Of a stretch of DNA of 64,000 nt, positions 53,986 to 61,551 are shown in pieces. The notes under the pieces were generated by a model. The model searched no databases, was not told the DNA's origin, and worked only from the letters and a program-made list of their open reading frames with translations. Source of the stretch: Malonomonas rubra DSM 5091 (GTDB taxonomy: Bacteria > Desulfobacterota > Desulfuromonadia > Desulfuromonadales > Geopsychrobacteraceae); contig NZ_FQZT01000001.1 in assembly GCF_900142125.1 (NCBI RefSeq), positions 124,001 to 188,000 of the forward strand. Reading direction: 5' to 3'. How positions within the stretch are numbered: position 1 is the stretch's first letter; every line of letters starts with the position of its first letter. The position numbers were made by a program, and so were the translations under genes.

Positions 53986-54096
53986 GCGGGCGAGAATACC
54001 TCGCAGTGAAGGCATGTTCAAGAGGCAAAGCTTCAGCCTTTCTCGCGCCATTGAATCTGTGCTATTCTCTGCCGCCTGAAATCAATGGAGATGATG

Positions 54097-55428
54097 ATGA
54101 AAAAAACGATTCTGGCGGTTGTTGCCGATGAAAGTGGCGAGGTTTTCGAACACCCGGAACTGCTGATGGCCGGGATGAACGGGATGACAGCGCGCAAACC
54201 TGAAGAGGACGAGTTGATTCCGTTGCCCGAAGGCAGTCGCCTGTTCACAATCCCCGACACACCACCAGTCGGCTTTGATCGGCGTAGCGGAAAGCTGAAA
54301 ACCCTCACCAACTTGCCGAAAAGCTGGGGCGGCGGCAAAGTCCAGGCCGTTTCCGCTTTCATGACGCCAGCCTTCACCCGCACCCTGCTTCCAGCTGCTG
54401 CCTACGTTGACAAGCCGGTCGAGCTGACACTCTGGTCTTACACTGCTGTCGGCTGGTGCGTTGAGGAAGAACGCTTTTACGTTGCCGCTGCGCGGGTCGA
54501 TCGCAATCAACAGTGGCAGCCGGAGCATTTCGATGACCGCAAACTGGAACCACTTGTCCGCAAAAGGGTCACTGAATATCCAGAGAACCGGCTGATTGAG
54601 CAACTCTCTCGCTGCGCCCTCGACTATCACTGTTTTGCTGCGAAAAACCTGTTCTTTGATCGCTGGGAAGCGCCGCTGCCGACCTCACCGACCTGCAATG
54701 CTCGCTGCGTTGGTTGCATCTCCAAGCAGGAGGCGCCCGACTGTTGTCCATCCAGCCAGGAGCGCCTGACCTTCGTTCCGACTGTGCAGGAACTCTGCGA
54801 AGTTGCTGTCCCCCACCTGAAAAGAGCGGAGAACGCCATTGTCTCATTCGGACAAGGCTGCGAAGGTGATCCGATTCTGCAGACTGATACTATCTGCGCT
54901 GCGGTGAGAGAGATGCGCAAGCAGACCGAGCGCGGCACCATCAATTTCAACTCTAACGCGTCAATTCCTGATGCCGTCGACAAACTGGCAGATGCCGGAG
55001 TCGATTCGATCCGCGTTTCCTTGAATTCTGTGCAGGAACATTTCTACAACGCTTACTACCGCCCACAGGGTTACCGGTTTGCCGATGTCGTCGACTCGAT
55101 TCACCGGGCCAAGCGCAATGGCATGTACACCATGCTCAACTACCTGGTTTTTCCCGGTATCAGCGATCGTGAAGATGAACTGGAAAAACTGCTTGAGCTC
55201 ATAGAATCGGCGGGAATCGACATGATCCAGATGCGCAATTTGAGCATCGACCCGTTGCTGTATTGGAATGCCATTGGGGCTGAAGGCTCAGGCATTGGCA
55301 TGAAACGGATGCTTGACCGGCTTAAGTCAGCCATACCACGTATCCAGTTCGGCTATTTCAACCGAACCAGGGAAAATTTCTATCCGCCTGGTTTTCATGA
55401 GGATTGGCCATTACCGGCGGAAGTATAA
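54097..55428 (+). CDS. Radical SAM protein of unknown reaction
   Basis: A protein of 443 residues from the ATG at 54097 (MKKTILAVVADESGEV), chosen because GGAG lies 6 nt before it; in-frame ATGs at 54085-54094 add up to four residues. Residues 1-195 are an N-terminal domain I do not recognise. The radical SAM core (about 198-420) has the cluster motif CNARCVGCISKQEAPDCC, with CxxxCxxC plus further Cys, then a FGQGCEGDP loop, NFNSNAS and DSIRVSLNSVQ. The extra cysteines (PDCC, GCEGD) could hold a second cluster, but the C-terminus lacks a SPASM set. The divergent partner is the B12-type radical SAM gene. Confidence 0.78.
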   Translation: MKKTILAVVADESGEVFEHPELLMAGMNGMTARKPEEDELIPLPEGSRLFTIPDTPPVGFDRRSGKLKTLTNLPKSWGGGKVQAVSAFMTPAFTRTLLPAAAYVDKPVELTLWSYTAVGWCVEEERFYVAAARVDRNQQWQPEHFDDRKLEPLVRKRVTEYPENRLIEQLSRCALDYHCFAAKNLFFDRWEAPLPTSPTCNARCVGCISKQEAPDCCPSSQERLTFVPTVQELCEVAVPHLKRAENAIVSFGQGCEGDPILQTDTICAAVREMRKQTERGTINFNSNASIPDAVDKLADAGVDSIRVSLNSVQEHFYNAYYRPQGYRFADVVDSIHRAKRNGMYTMLNYLVFPGISDREDELEKLLELIESAGIDMIQMRNLSIDPLLYWNAIGAEGSGIGMKRMLDRLKSAIPRIQFGYFNRTRENFYPPGFHEDWPLPAEV

Positions 55429-55528
55429 AAAAGCATCAAACTCTTTCTCTGCAGATAGGTGATTTCTAAAACCTTTTTCAAATATATAATTAAAAAACAC
55501 AAAGAAAGTTGAGTGTTTTTATCGTTAC

Positions 55529-55544
55529 TGGCACGCTTGATGCT
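55529..55544 (+). promoter_or_regulatory. Sigma-54-type promoter (-24/-12)
   Basis: TGGCAC (55529-55534), 5 nt, ATGCT (55540-55544). The invariant GG (55530-55531) and GC (55542-55543) are exactly 10 nt apart. It lies 70 nt before the ATG of the 55614 gene. Transcription from it would require an enhancer-binding activator. Confidence 0.55.
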
Positions 55545-55613
55545 GATAAATAATCTCAAATAAATGAGAACGCGGACTGTGTTTCCTACCATTCGAAAAA
55601 AGACGAGGGAATT

Positions 55614-56126
55614 ATGGCACCGCAAAAAAAACAAAAACTGCACAAAAGCGAAAGTAACGAACCCAGCAGCTTTATTCAGGAAAAAGCGGCCCGCCGCAAC
55701 TGGCGCGATTTTCAGGGAACCGAACAGTCCCGCAGGATTTCCTTCCCAGGCTTTTATGAACTGAAAAGCCTTATTACGTTTTTAATTCTGAATATTGGCA
55801 CGCTAGTACTGATCGATGTTTACCCACAACCTTCGGCAGAGTTACGCAACCTACTCGGCATGGCACCCCCGCTGCTGTGGATCAACATCGCCTGCTCGAT
55901 TTACCTGTTCACTGAACTGATCCTGGTATTCTGCCGCGAGCGCAGCAAAAACTCTGATCGTTTTGCCATCAAGCAACTGCTGTTCCTTTGCTCCATGTAC
56001 GTTTTTTACTGGTATGCCGGCGCACTGCAGCAGCACTTCGCACTGCTGCTCGGGATCGGCGTTGCGCTGCAACTGTCTGAAGCCTTCTCCCGTAAAAATC
56101 CACGCCAAAAAATAACGGCGGAATAG
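55614..56126 (+). CDS. Small inner-membrane protein of unknown function
   Basis: A 170-residue protein. It has a basic, hydrophilic N-terminus (1-45) followed by about four hydrophobic segments (near 53-72, 83-105, 118-136 and 138-155) and a basic tail. I recognise no family. RBS GAGGGAATT precedes the ATG. A sigma-54-like promoter upstream and a strong shared terminator downstream mark it as a single-gene unit. Confidence 0.6.
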   Translation: MAPQKKQKLHKSESNEPSSFIQEKAARRNWRDFQGTEQSRRISFPGFYELKSLITFLILNIGTLVLIDVYPQPSAELRNLLGMAPPLLWINIACSIYLFTELILVFCRERSKNSDRFAIKQLLFLCSMYVFYWYAGALQQHFALLLGIGVALQLSEAFSRKNPRQKITAE

Positions 56127-56149
56127 CTGAAAAACTTTTAAGCTAATCA

Positions 56150-56187
56150 AAAAAATAGCCCCGGCCAAATGACCGGGGCTATTTTTT
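56150..56187. terminator. Bidirectional terminator
   Basis: A 15-bp stem AAAAAATAGCCCCGG / CCGGGGCTATTTTTT with an 8-nt loop, between the 55614 gene and the six-gene minus-strand operon. Confidence 0.92.
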
Positions 56188-56872
56188 ACCAGAATTGCCA
56201 GTATCCCGTCTGCAAGACGTACAGACCCAGAACAAAATTTGTGACCGCATGGGACAGCACACACTGGCTGATACTTTTTGTCCAGTAAAGCAGAAGACTG
56301 TACGCGACCCCGGCCATAATGCCGGCCAAAACCAGGTTGTGCTCCAAGCCGAACAAGACAGCGCCGATAGCAAAAGACGGTAGGCTGTAGGTGCCTATTT
56401 TCACCAGGTTGAAATCAGGATTGATGATGTATCGCAGCAAAAATGAGCGCCAGAACAATTCTTCCATAATCGGCACCACAAGTGCCGCACCAAAGATGCG
56501 GAAGAAGATCAAACCTTGCCGCACAGCGGAATCATCCACCAGTTGCGGGTTAAACCCCTTCGCTTCCCCAAAGGTAGCGAAATCCCAATCCATATTGATC
56601 CAGAGAACAAACACCAGAAGTCCGAGCAGAATGCTGCCAAGAGTATGTTGTAACTTTTTCAGGTCGGTCCAGCGCAGTTCTTCGTAATGCCGCATGAAAA
56701 CCAGCAGCAGGACAAATACAAGTACGGCTTTGATCGGGTAAAGATACAGCAGCTGCTGCCCTGACAAGCTCAAGATTCCCTTCTCGACCAGCCATTCAAC
56801 GCCCTGTTGCACCCCGATAAAAGCCATAAATACGGCAAACGGGATAATTCTGTACCAGGCTTCTTTGCTCAT
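56186..56872 (-). CDS. CPBP/CAAX-type intramembrane metalloprotease
   Basis: A 228-residue protein with six to seven hydrophobic segments. The conserved motifs are EELFWRSFLLRY (the EExxxR motif, near 138), FGLEHNLVLAG (His, near 177) and LSHAVTNFVLGLYV (HxxxN/D, near 208). The layout resembles the 'CAAX prenyl protease-related' family often linked with PEP-CTERM/exosortase systems (recalled); none of those partners lies in the window. It is the last gene of the operon that starts with the M23 peptidase. Confidence 0.8.
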   Translation of the reverse strand: MSKEAWYRIIPFAVFMAFIGVQQGVEWLVEKGILSLSGQQLLYLYPIKAVLVFVLLLVFMRHYEELRWTDLKKLQHTLGSILLGLLVFVLWINMDWDFATFGEAKGFNPQLVDDSAVRQGLIFFRIFGAALVVPIMEELFWRSFLLRYIINPDFNLVKIGTYSLPSFAIGAVLFGLEHNLVLAGIMAGVAYSLLLYWTKSISQCVLSHAVTNFVLGLYVLQTGYWQFW

Positions 56873-56890
56873 CGTCCCTCCATCAAAGGC

Positions 56891-57484
56891 TTAATCGACA
56901 GCCGCCTGTTCTCGCCATTTGTTCATTTCATTTGCGGCAACAGGCATGAAACGGAAAAAATCGGCTTCAAGATCATCCCCCCAACGCTCCAGGTCGCTGA
57001 ATGCGTCAGTCAGCGGAAACCGGTTTTTCAGCCGCTGCTGAAGACGTTGCAACACCCGCAAAACCACATCTGGGTACTGATAGGATGTCAACCAATCGTA
57101 CTCGATCATTCGCGGCAATTGCTGCTGCAATGCCGCAGGAAGCAGTTCGAAACATTGCAGCAAACCACGATAAACATCCCGGGAGAAAAATTCGAGCGGC
57201 TGATCAGAATAACGGCTCCAATTACGAGCAAGAAAGTGATCATAAAAGACATCGACCAGAATTCCGCGTGCGTAGCGAAAGCGGGGATCGAGCCGCATGC
57301 GACTCTGTGCGAAGATCGGATCATCAGCCGTAAAACGATCAAGCTTGCGATGCAGATACAGGTGCAGCTTCAATTCCTGTGGCCAGTCTTCAGGGACGGC
57401 TCCTTTGACAAAGTCTCCCATCAAGGACCCAGCCCAGGCATGAGGAGTCGCAGCAGAAAAGTAGAGATGAGCCAGATAATTCAA
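56891..57484 (-). CDS. acpH: Acyl carrier protein phosphodiesterase
   Basis: A 197-residue protein matching AcpH: NYLAHLYFSAATPHAWAGSLMGDFVKG at the start (in part), LHRKLDRFTADDP, RYARGILVDVFYDHFLARNW and LQRLQQRLKN. It removes phosphopantetheine from holo-ACP. The start is TTG at 57482-57484 (the codon before NYLAH), with only a weak ribosome site. It lies 24 nt after the TPR gene and 18 nt before the CPBP gene. Confidence 0.88.
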   Translation of the reverse strand: MNYLAHLYFSAATPHAWAGSLMGDFVKGAVPEDWPQELKLHLYLHRKLDRFTADDPIFAQSRMRLDPRFRYARGILVDVFYDHFLARNWSRYSDQPLEFFSRDVYRGLLQCFELLPAALQQQLPRMIEYDWLTSYQYPDVVLRVLQRLQQRLKNRFPLTDAFSDLERWGDDLEADFFRFMPVAANEMNKWREQAAVD

Positions 57485-57508
57485 AGCAAACTCAGTTTGA
57501 AAGACGGA

Positions 57509-58618
57509 TCAGTTTTCGCCTTCCAACCTCTCAACCATGGCTTCGATTTCCCGGATTGCCCGTTCGCCTCCCTGCGGGTCGGCCAATAACAAACGGAAAA
57601 ACTGCAGCATGACATCACGCTGGCCAGAGCGGACAAAACGCTTGACCAGTTCTTCAATCTGCGGGGCGGCGTCGTCTTCATCGGCAACCAGAATCCAGAA
57701 AAACTTGGCTGCCTGAGGGAATTCGCTCTTGTCGCAATACAGGCGCACCAGACCGGCAACAGCGAAAGGATCATCTCCCAGTTGCATCGCTTTCAAATAG
57801 GAAGCTTCAGCCTTATCGATATCACCCAAATGCATGTGAGCATCACCCATCCGGGTGAAAAGAGCCTGGGTCCCCTCATTGTGCTTGAGAATTTCCTGCC
57901 AGATTTCGATCGCCTTGTCGTACTGGTGATGCCAGCGGAAACAGTTCCCCAGACCGTACAGGGCATAAGGGTTATGCGGATCGATGCTCAAGGCGCGACG
58001 GAAAAAGCTTTCTGCTTTTTCGAACTTGTTGATTCGCCAGCAGAGCTTGCCGATAATGGTGAGAATATGCAGTTCGTTCGGGTCAAACTGGAGAACTTTC
58101 TCGTAATATTCAATTGCCTTTTCGTCATGGCCAAGCCGGTGTTGCAGATCAGCCATCCCGGTCAGGGCAAAGCGATCACGCGGGTCAAACTTAATGATCT
58201 GCCGGTAGGCTTCTTCCGCCTTGTCAAATTGCAGCAAAGCTTTACAGCTGTCAGCAATCCGGGTCATGACGTGCTTATCTCGCGGACGCAGATTCAGATA
58301 TTGGTTCCATAACCGAATCGCTTCCTGGTGGCGACCCAGCTTTTTACAGACATCCCCAAGTCCACGCAGAGCAAACAGGTTATTTTTGTCAATTTCGAGA
58401 AGATGACGGTAACAGCGCTCCGCTTCCTCGAAATTACCTATTTCTCGGCAAGCATCTCCCATTCCAGAGAGCAGGTAAGGATTATCGGGTTCTCTTTCAA
58501 GACCTTGAGAAAAAAGGTCACAAGCTTCCTGATAACGGCGGGAACGGAACTTCTGGCGTCCTTTTTTGGACAGATCAATAACCGAAAGCTGACGCTTTTC
58601 CCCTCTGTTCTCTGACAT
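57509..58618 (-). CDS. Tetratricopeptide repeat protein
   Basis: A 369-residue cytoplasmic protein with about eight consecutive TPRs (residues 20-300) of the type PDNPYLLSGMGDACREIGNFEEAERCYRHLLEID (in part). No signal peptide and no other domain are visible. It should act as a scaffold; the partner is unknown. It is co-directional with the aldolase gene (18-nt gap) and acpH. Confidence 0.85.
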   Translation of the reverse strand: MSENRGEKRQLSVIDLSKKGRQKFRSRRYQEACDLFSQGLEREPDNPYLLSGMGDACREIGNFEEAERCYRHLLEIDKNNLFALRGLGDVCKKLGRHQEAIRLWNQYLNLRPRDKHVMTRIADSCKALLQFDKAEEAYRQIIKFDPRDRFALTGMADLQHRLGHDEKAIEYYEKVLQFDPNELHILTIIGKLCWRINKFEKAESFFRRALSIDPHNPYALYGLGNCFRWHHQYDKAIEIWQEILKHNEGTQALFTRMGDAHMHLGDIDKAEASYLKAMQLGDDPFAVAGLVRLYCDKSEFPQAAKFFWILVADEDDAAPQIEELVKRFVRSGQRDVMLQFFRLLLADPQGGERAIREIEAMVERLEGEN

Positions 58619-58636
58619 TTACGGCTCCATTTATAT

Positions 58637-59815
58637 TCATTTTGTTTCATTTGTGCAACGCGCCTGAACAGCCTGCAGGAATTCGTTGCGGCAACGGTTT
58701 TCCAAGTCGATCATAGCAGACAAAGGCTGACGAAAATCTTCATCTCCGGTTGCGAACACACCGTGACCATAAACAACGGCGATACCGCAATCGATCACCG
58801 GCGGCACTTTCCGTGCCAGGCCACCAGCGCCAACCTCACCAGCCACGACCGGTACATCATTCAAGTACCTGACTTTATCACAATTTTTCCAGCAGTCAGT
58901 AATTTTACAATCGGTTTCCCGACAAAAAAGGCTAAGAACAACGGAAAACTTCGGGTGACCATGCAGAATCGTCCGCAAATTCCCTTTGGCAAAGATGGCG
59001 CGATGAGCAATCAACTCGCTCGAGGCAGTAATTCCGGCCGTACTCGAATTGTCGTTCGGCACAAAGTCGATACAACCAGGCAGTTCATCAAGGCTCGCAC
59101 CCGTTTGCGAAATATATAAACTGTCATCAACAAAACAGGAAATATTGCCGAAAAAAGAATCGACCAGTTTCAGTGCGACAGTTCTCTTGCCAACCTGATC
59201 AATCGCCTTGAGAATATCAGCCTTCTCAAGCAGCGGCCCAGCCAACAGATCATCGCAGTGCAGTGGAATATCAGTACCGAGCTGGGCCCAAAGAGGCTGC
59301 AGCAGATTCATTTCCTGCGCGCTTGGTGGCTGATCATCGGCCAGCAACTGCAGCATCAATTTGACAAACAGGGCATGATAAACCGATGAATAGTTGATAT
59401 AGGCCTGCTCCACCGTCACGCTGCCAGTGGCAACAATACCGACGCCTTCAACCAGAATACCTTTACGCTGGCCAAGCAGATCGACAATCGACTGGGCATT
59501 ATCGACAGAAAATTCATCCTTCCGCACCACCGGAATATCATGCAGAAAGGTACGGGTCTCCGTATCCTGCGGGATGATTTCAGCCGCATCGGCCGAGGTG
59601 CGGCCGAGCAGAACATCACAGATCGGCAGCGGCGGTTCGGCCACCACCAGGGAGATGATGTTCAGCCGTTCGATCAACGTCTGGCCCAACGGCAGGAGTT
59701 CTGCGCTTCCCTGCCAGAGCAAGCAATCATCTTTCGCCAGAATCAGGCTGTGATCGACAGAGGCGCTGCCATCGGTCGCCATTTTCTGCAGATATTTCCG
59801 CACCTGACGAATCAT
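58637..59815 (-). CDS. Tandem class II aldolase/adducin-domain protein
   Basis: A 392-residue protein made of two class II aldolase-type halves. The N-half (1-175) lacks the metal histidines and looks degenerate. The C-half (about 180-385) is complete: GNISCFVDDSLYISQTGASL (in part), acidic residue in SSELIAHRAIF, metal ligands HGH in TILHGHPKF and His in VYGHGVFATG. An insert between these has four cysteines spaced C-x4-C-x4-C-x3-C (58880-58924). The substrate is unknown. It overlaps the AOR gene by 4 nt (ATGA), so the two enzymes may act in one pathway, for example an aldehyde product oxidised by AOR. Confidence 0.82.
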   Translation of the reverse strand: MIRQVRKYLQKMATDGSASVDHSLILAKDDCLLWQGSAELLPLGQTLIERLNIISLVVAEPPLPICDVLLGRTSADAAEIIPQDTETRTFLHDIPVVRKDEFSVDNAQSIVDLLGQRKGILVEGVGIVATGSVTVEQAYINYSSVYHALFVKLMLQLLADDQPPSAQEMNLLQPLWAQLGTDIPLHCDDLLAGPLLEKADILKAIDQVGKRTVALKLVDSFFGNISCFVDDSLYISQTGASLDELPGCIDFVPNDNSSTAGITASSELIAHRAIFAKGNLRTILHGHPKFSVVLSLFCRETDCKITDCWKNCDKVRYLNDVPVVAGEVGAGGLARKVPPVIDCGIAVVYGHGVFATGDEDFRQPLSAMIDLENRCRNEFLQAVQARCTNETK

Positions 59816-61551
59816 GGCTGTCGCTCCAGAAAAGTGCTATCAACAAAACCGCCCTGTTCGTTCAAGCCCCGGATACGGTAATACTTCTGCATTTCCTCGA
59901 CAAAGCGCTCGCGATCGATTGGCGCAACCTCTATGCCATCGCCGCTGCTTCCACTCTCTGTGAAGAAACGTTTCGGCAGCAGATCGTCTTCTGCGGCAAA
60001 ACCGTTTTCAAGATTGTAAAAACGTTCGGTCAGGTAAATCCGCTCGCCAATCTCTTTTAACTTCTGCGGGGTGTATTCGAGACCGGTCGTCGCTGACAGC
60101 AATTCGGCATATTCTTCAAGGCTGGCGCCGAAAAAAGAGAATTTGCAGGCCACCAGTGAATCGATGGTAGCGTTGCAGTCTTCGGCAATTTTGATCATCC
60201 GCGCCTTTCCGGCGAAATCGAAACGATCGGTCGCAACCGGTTTGCGCAGAATCTCATGCGAAATCGGATAGGCACGCAGATGACAACCGCCCCGGTTACT
60301 GGTGCAATAGGCCAGCGCCATGCCGTAAGCTCCGCGGGGATCGTAGGCCGGCAATTCCAGACCCTTGACGCTCATGCTCAGTTCAGGCTTGCCGAGCTGT
60401 TGCGACAAGCGCTGTGCCCCTTCAGCCAGCAGGTCTCCATCCCCTTGACGCAAGGCCGTCTGCAGCAGCAGATCGCCAATATTTTCAGCCCGGGGAAATT
60501 CGCCACGAACCTCTCCCCAGGCCGACAAGGTTGCAGCAGCAGAGATGGTATCCATGCCAAGCTGATTGCAAAGGTTGTTGGAATTAACGATGGAGCGCAA
60601 ATCCTTTATATTATTCAGTGCACCAAAATGATTGACGGTTTCATATTCCGGCAACGGAGTTCCATCCTGCGCGCTTTTCTTGCACTGGATCGGACAGCCG
60701 TAACAGCCATGATTCTTCGGGGTAAATTCTTTACGAATCGCCGGGCCAGAATAGTTGCCGGCGTCAGCAAAATGGGTCTTGCGAAAATTTTCTGTCGGCG
60801 CCATGCGGCGCTGTCCCATCAGATCGACCAGGGCCGGTGTGCCGTATTGGGCAATGCCGAGATCACCGTAAATGACCGGCGAGGCTTTAAAGAGACGTAT
60901 AACATCCTGCCGGGCATGAGCGAAGCGATCCGCATCGGCAATATCAACCTTACCGTCGCCATCAACCACGATCGCTTTCAGCATTTTGCCGCCCATTACT
61001 GCACCAAGACCACCTCGACCGACCGAGTTGCCCTCCCCCATCATAATATTCGCGTAGAGGACTTTGTTCTCGCCCGCAGGGCCGATGGCAGCAACACTAC
61101 CATGCTCGCTAAGGGCAGCGACTGTTTCGCCGACCCGCTGCCCCCAAAGTTTATCCGCCGGGTGCAATTTTGCCCCGGAGGAATCAATCTGAAGAAAAAC
61201 TGGCGAGTTACTCCGACCGACAATACGCAGGACATCAATCCCGGCCGCTTTCAAGCGCCAGGCAAAACGCCCCCCGGCTGAACAATCATAAATGGTTCCG
61301 GTCAGCGGAGAACGGGAAACGACTCCCAGACGTGCAGCAGTTGGTGCAGCAGTACCGCACAATGGGCCAACGGAGAACAGTAGCGGAATTTCAGGAGCGA
61401 AAGGATCGAGCCTGTAATAATCGCGCATCAGGCGCACACCGAGCCCACGTCCGCCAAGATAGTTCTGCAGCAAATCCTCTCCGATGGGTTCTTTCCAGAT
61501 CCGGCCAGTCGTCAGATCGACGTTCAGCAGTTGTCCTGTCCACCCCATCAT
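59812..61551 (-). CDS. Aldehyde:ferredoxin oxidoreductase family protein (tungsten/molybdenum)
   Basis: A 579-residue AOR. The N-terminal domain (GWTGQLLNVDLTTGRI... YLGGRGLGVRL) binds the bis-pterin. The 4Fe-4S ligands are present: CYGCPIQC (CxxCxxxC, near 285-292) and the distal Cys in IDSLVACKF. NRGGCHLRAYP is the usual cofactor loop. It oxidises aldehydes to acids, or runs in reverse, with ferredoxin. It is coupled to the aldolase gene (4-nt overlap) and its ATG overlaps the M23 gene stop. The physiological substrate is open. Confidence 0.92.
   Translation of the reverse strand: MMGWTGQLLNVDLTTGRIWKEPIGEDLLQNYLGGRGLGVRLMRDYYRLDPFAPEIPLLFSVGPLCGTAAPTAARLGVVSRSPLTGTIYDCSAGGRFAWRLKAAGIDVLRIVGRSNSPVFLQIDSSGAKLHPADKLWGQRVGETVAALSEHGSVAAIGPAGENKVLYANIMMGEGNSVGRGGLGAVMGGKMLKAIVVDGDGKVDIADADRFAHARQDVIRLFKASPVIYGDLGIAQYGTPALVDLMGQRRMAPTENFRKTHFADAGNYSGPAIRKEFTPKNHGCYGCPIQCKKSAQDGTPLPEYETVNHFGALNNIKDLRSIVNSNNLCNQLGMDTISAAATLSAWGEVRGEFPRAENIGDLLLQTALRQGDGDLLAEGAQRLSQQLGKPELSMSVKGLELPAYDPRGAYGMALAYCTSNRGGCHLRAYPISHEILRKPVATDRFDFAGKARMIKIAEDCNATIDSLVACKFSFFGASLEEYAELLSATTGLEYTPQKLKEIGERIYLTERFYNLENGFAAEDDLLPKRFFTESGSSGDGIEVAPIDRERFVEEMQKYYRIRGLNEQGGFVDSTFLERQP

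Noticed and set aside
60256-61281. Long plus-strand open frame (341 codons) opposite the AOR gene
   Set aside because: AOR is complete with all cofactor ligands on the minus strand; the antisense frame has no family features.
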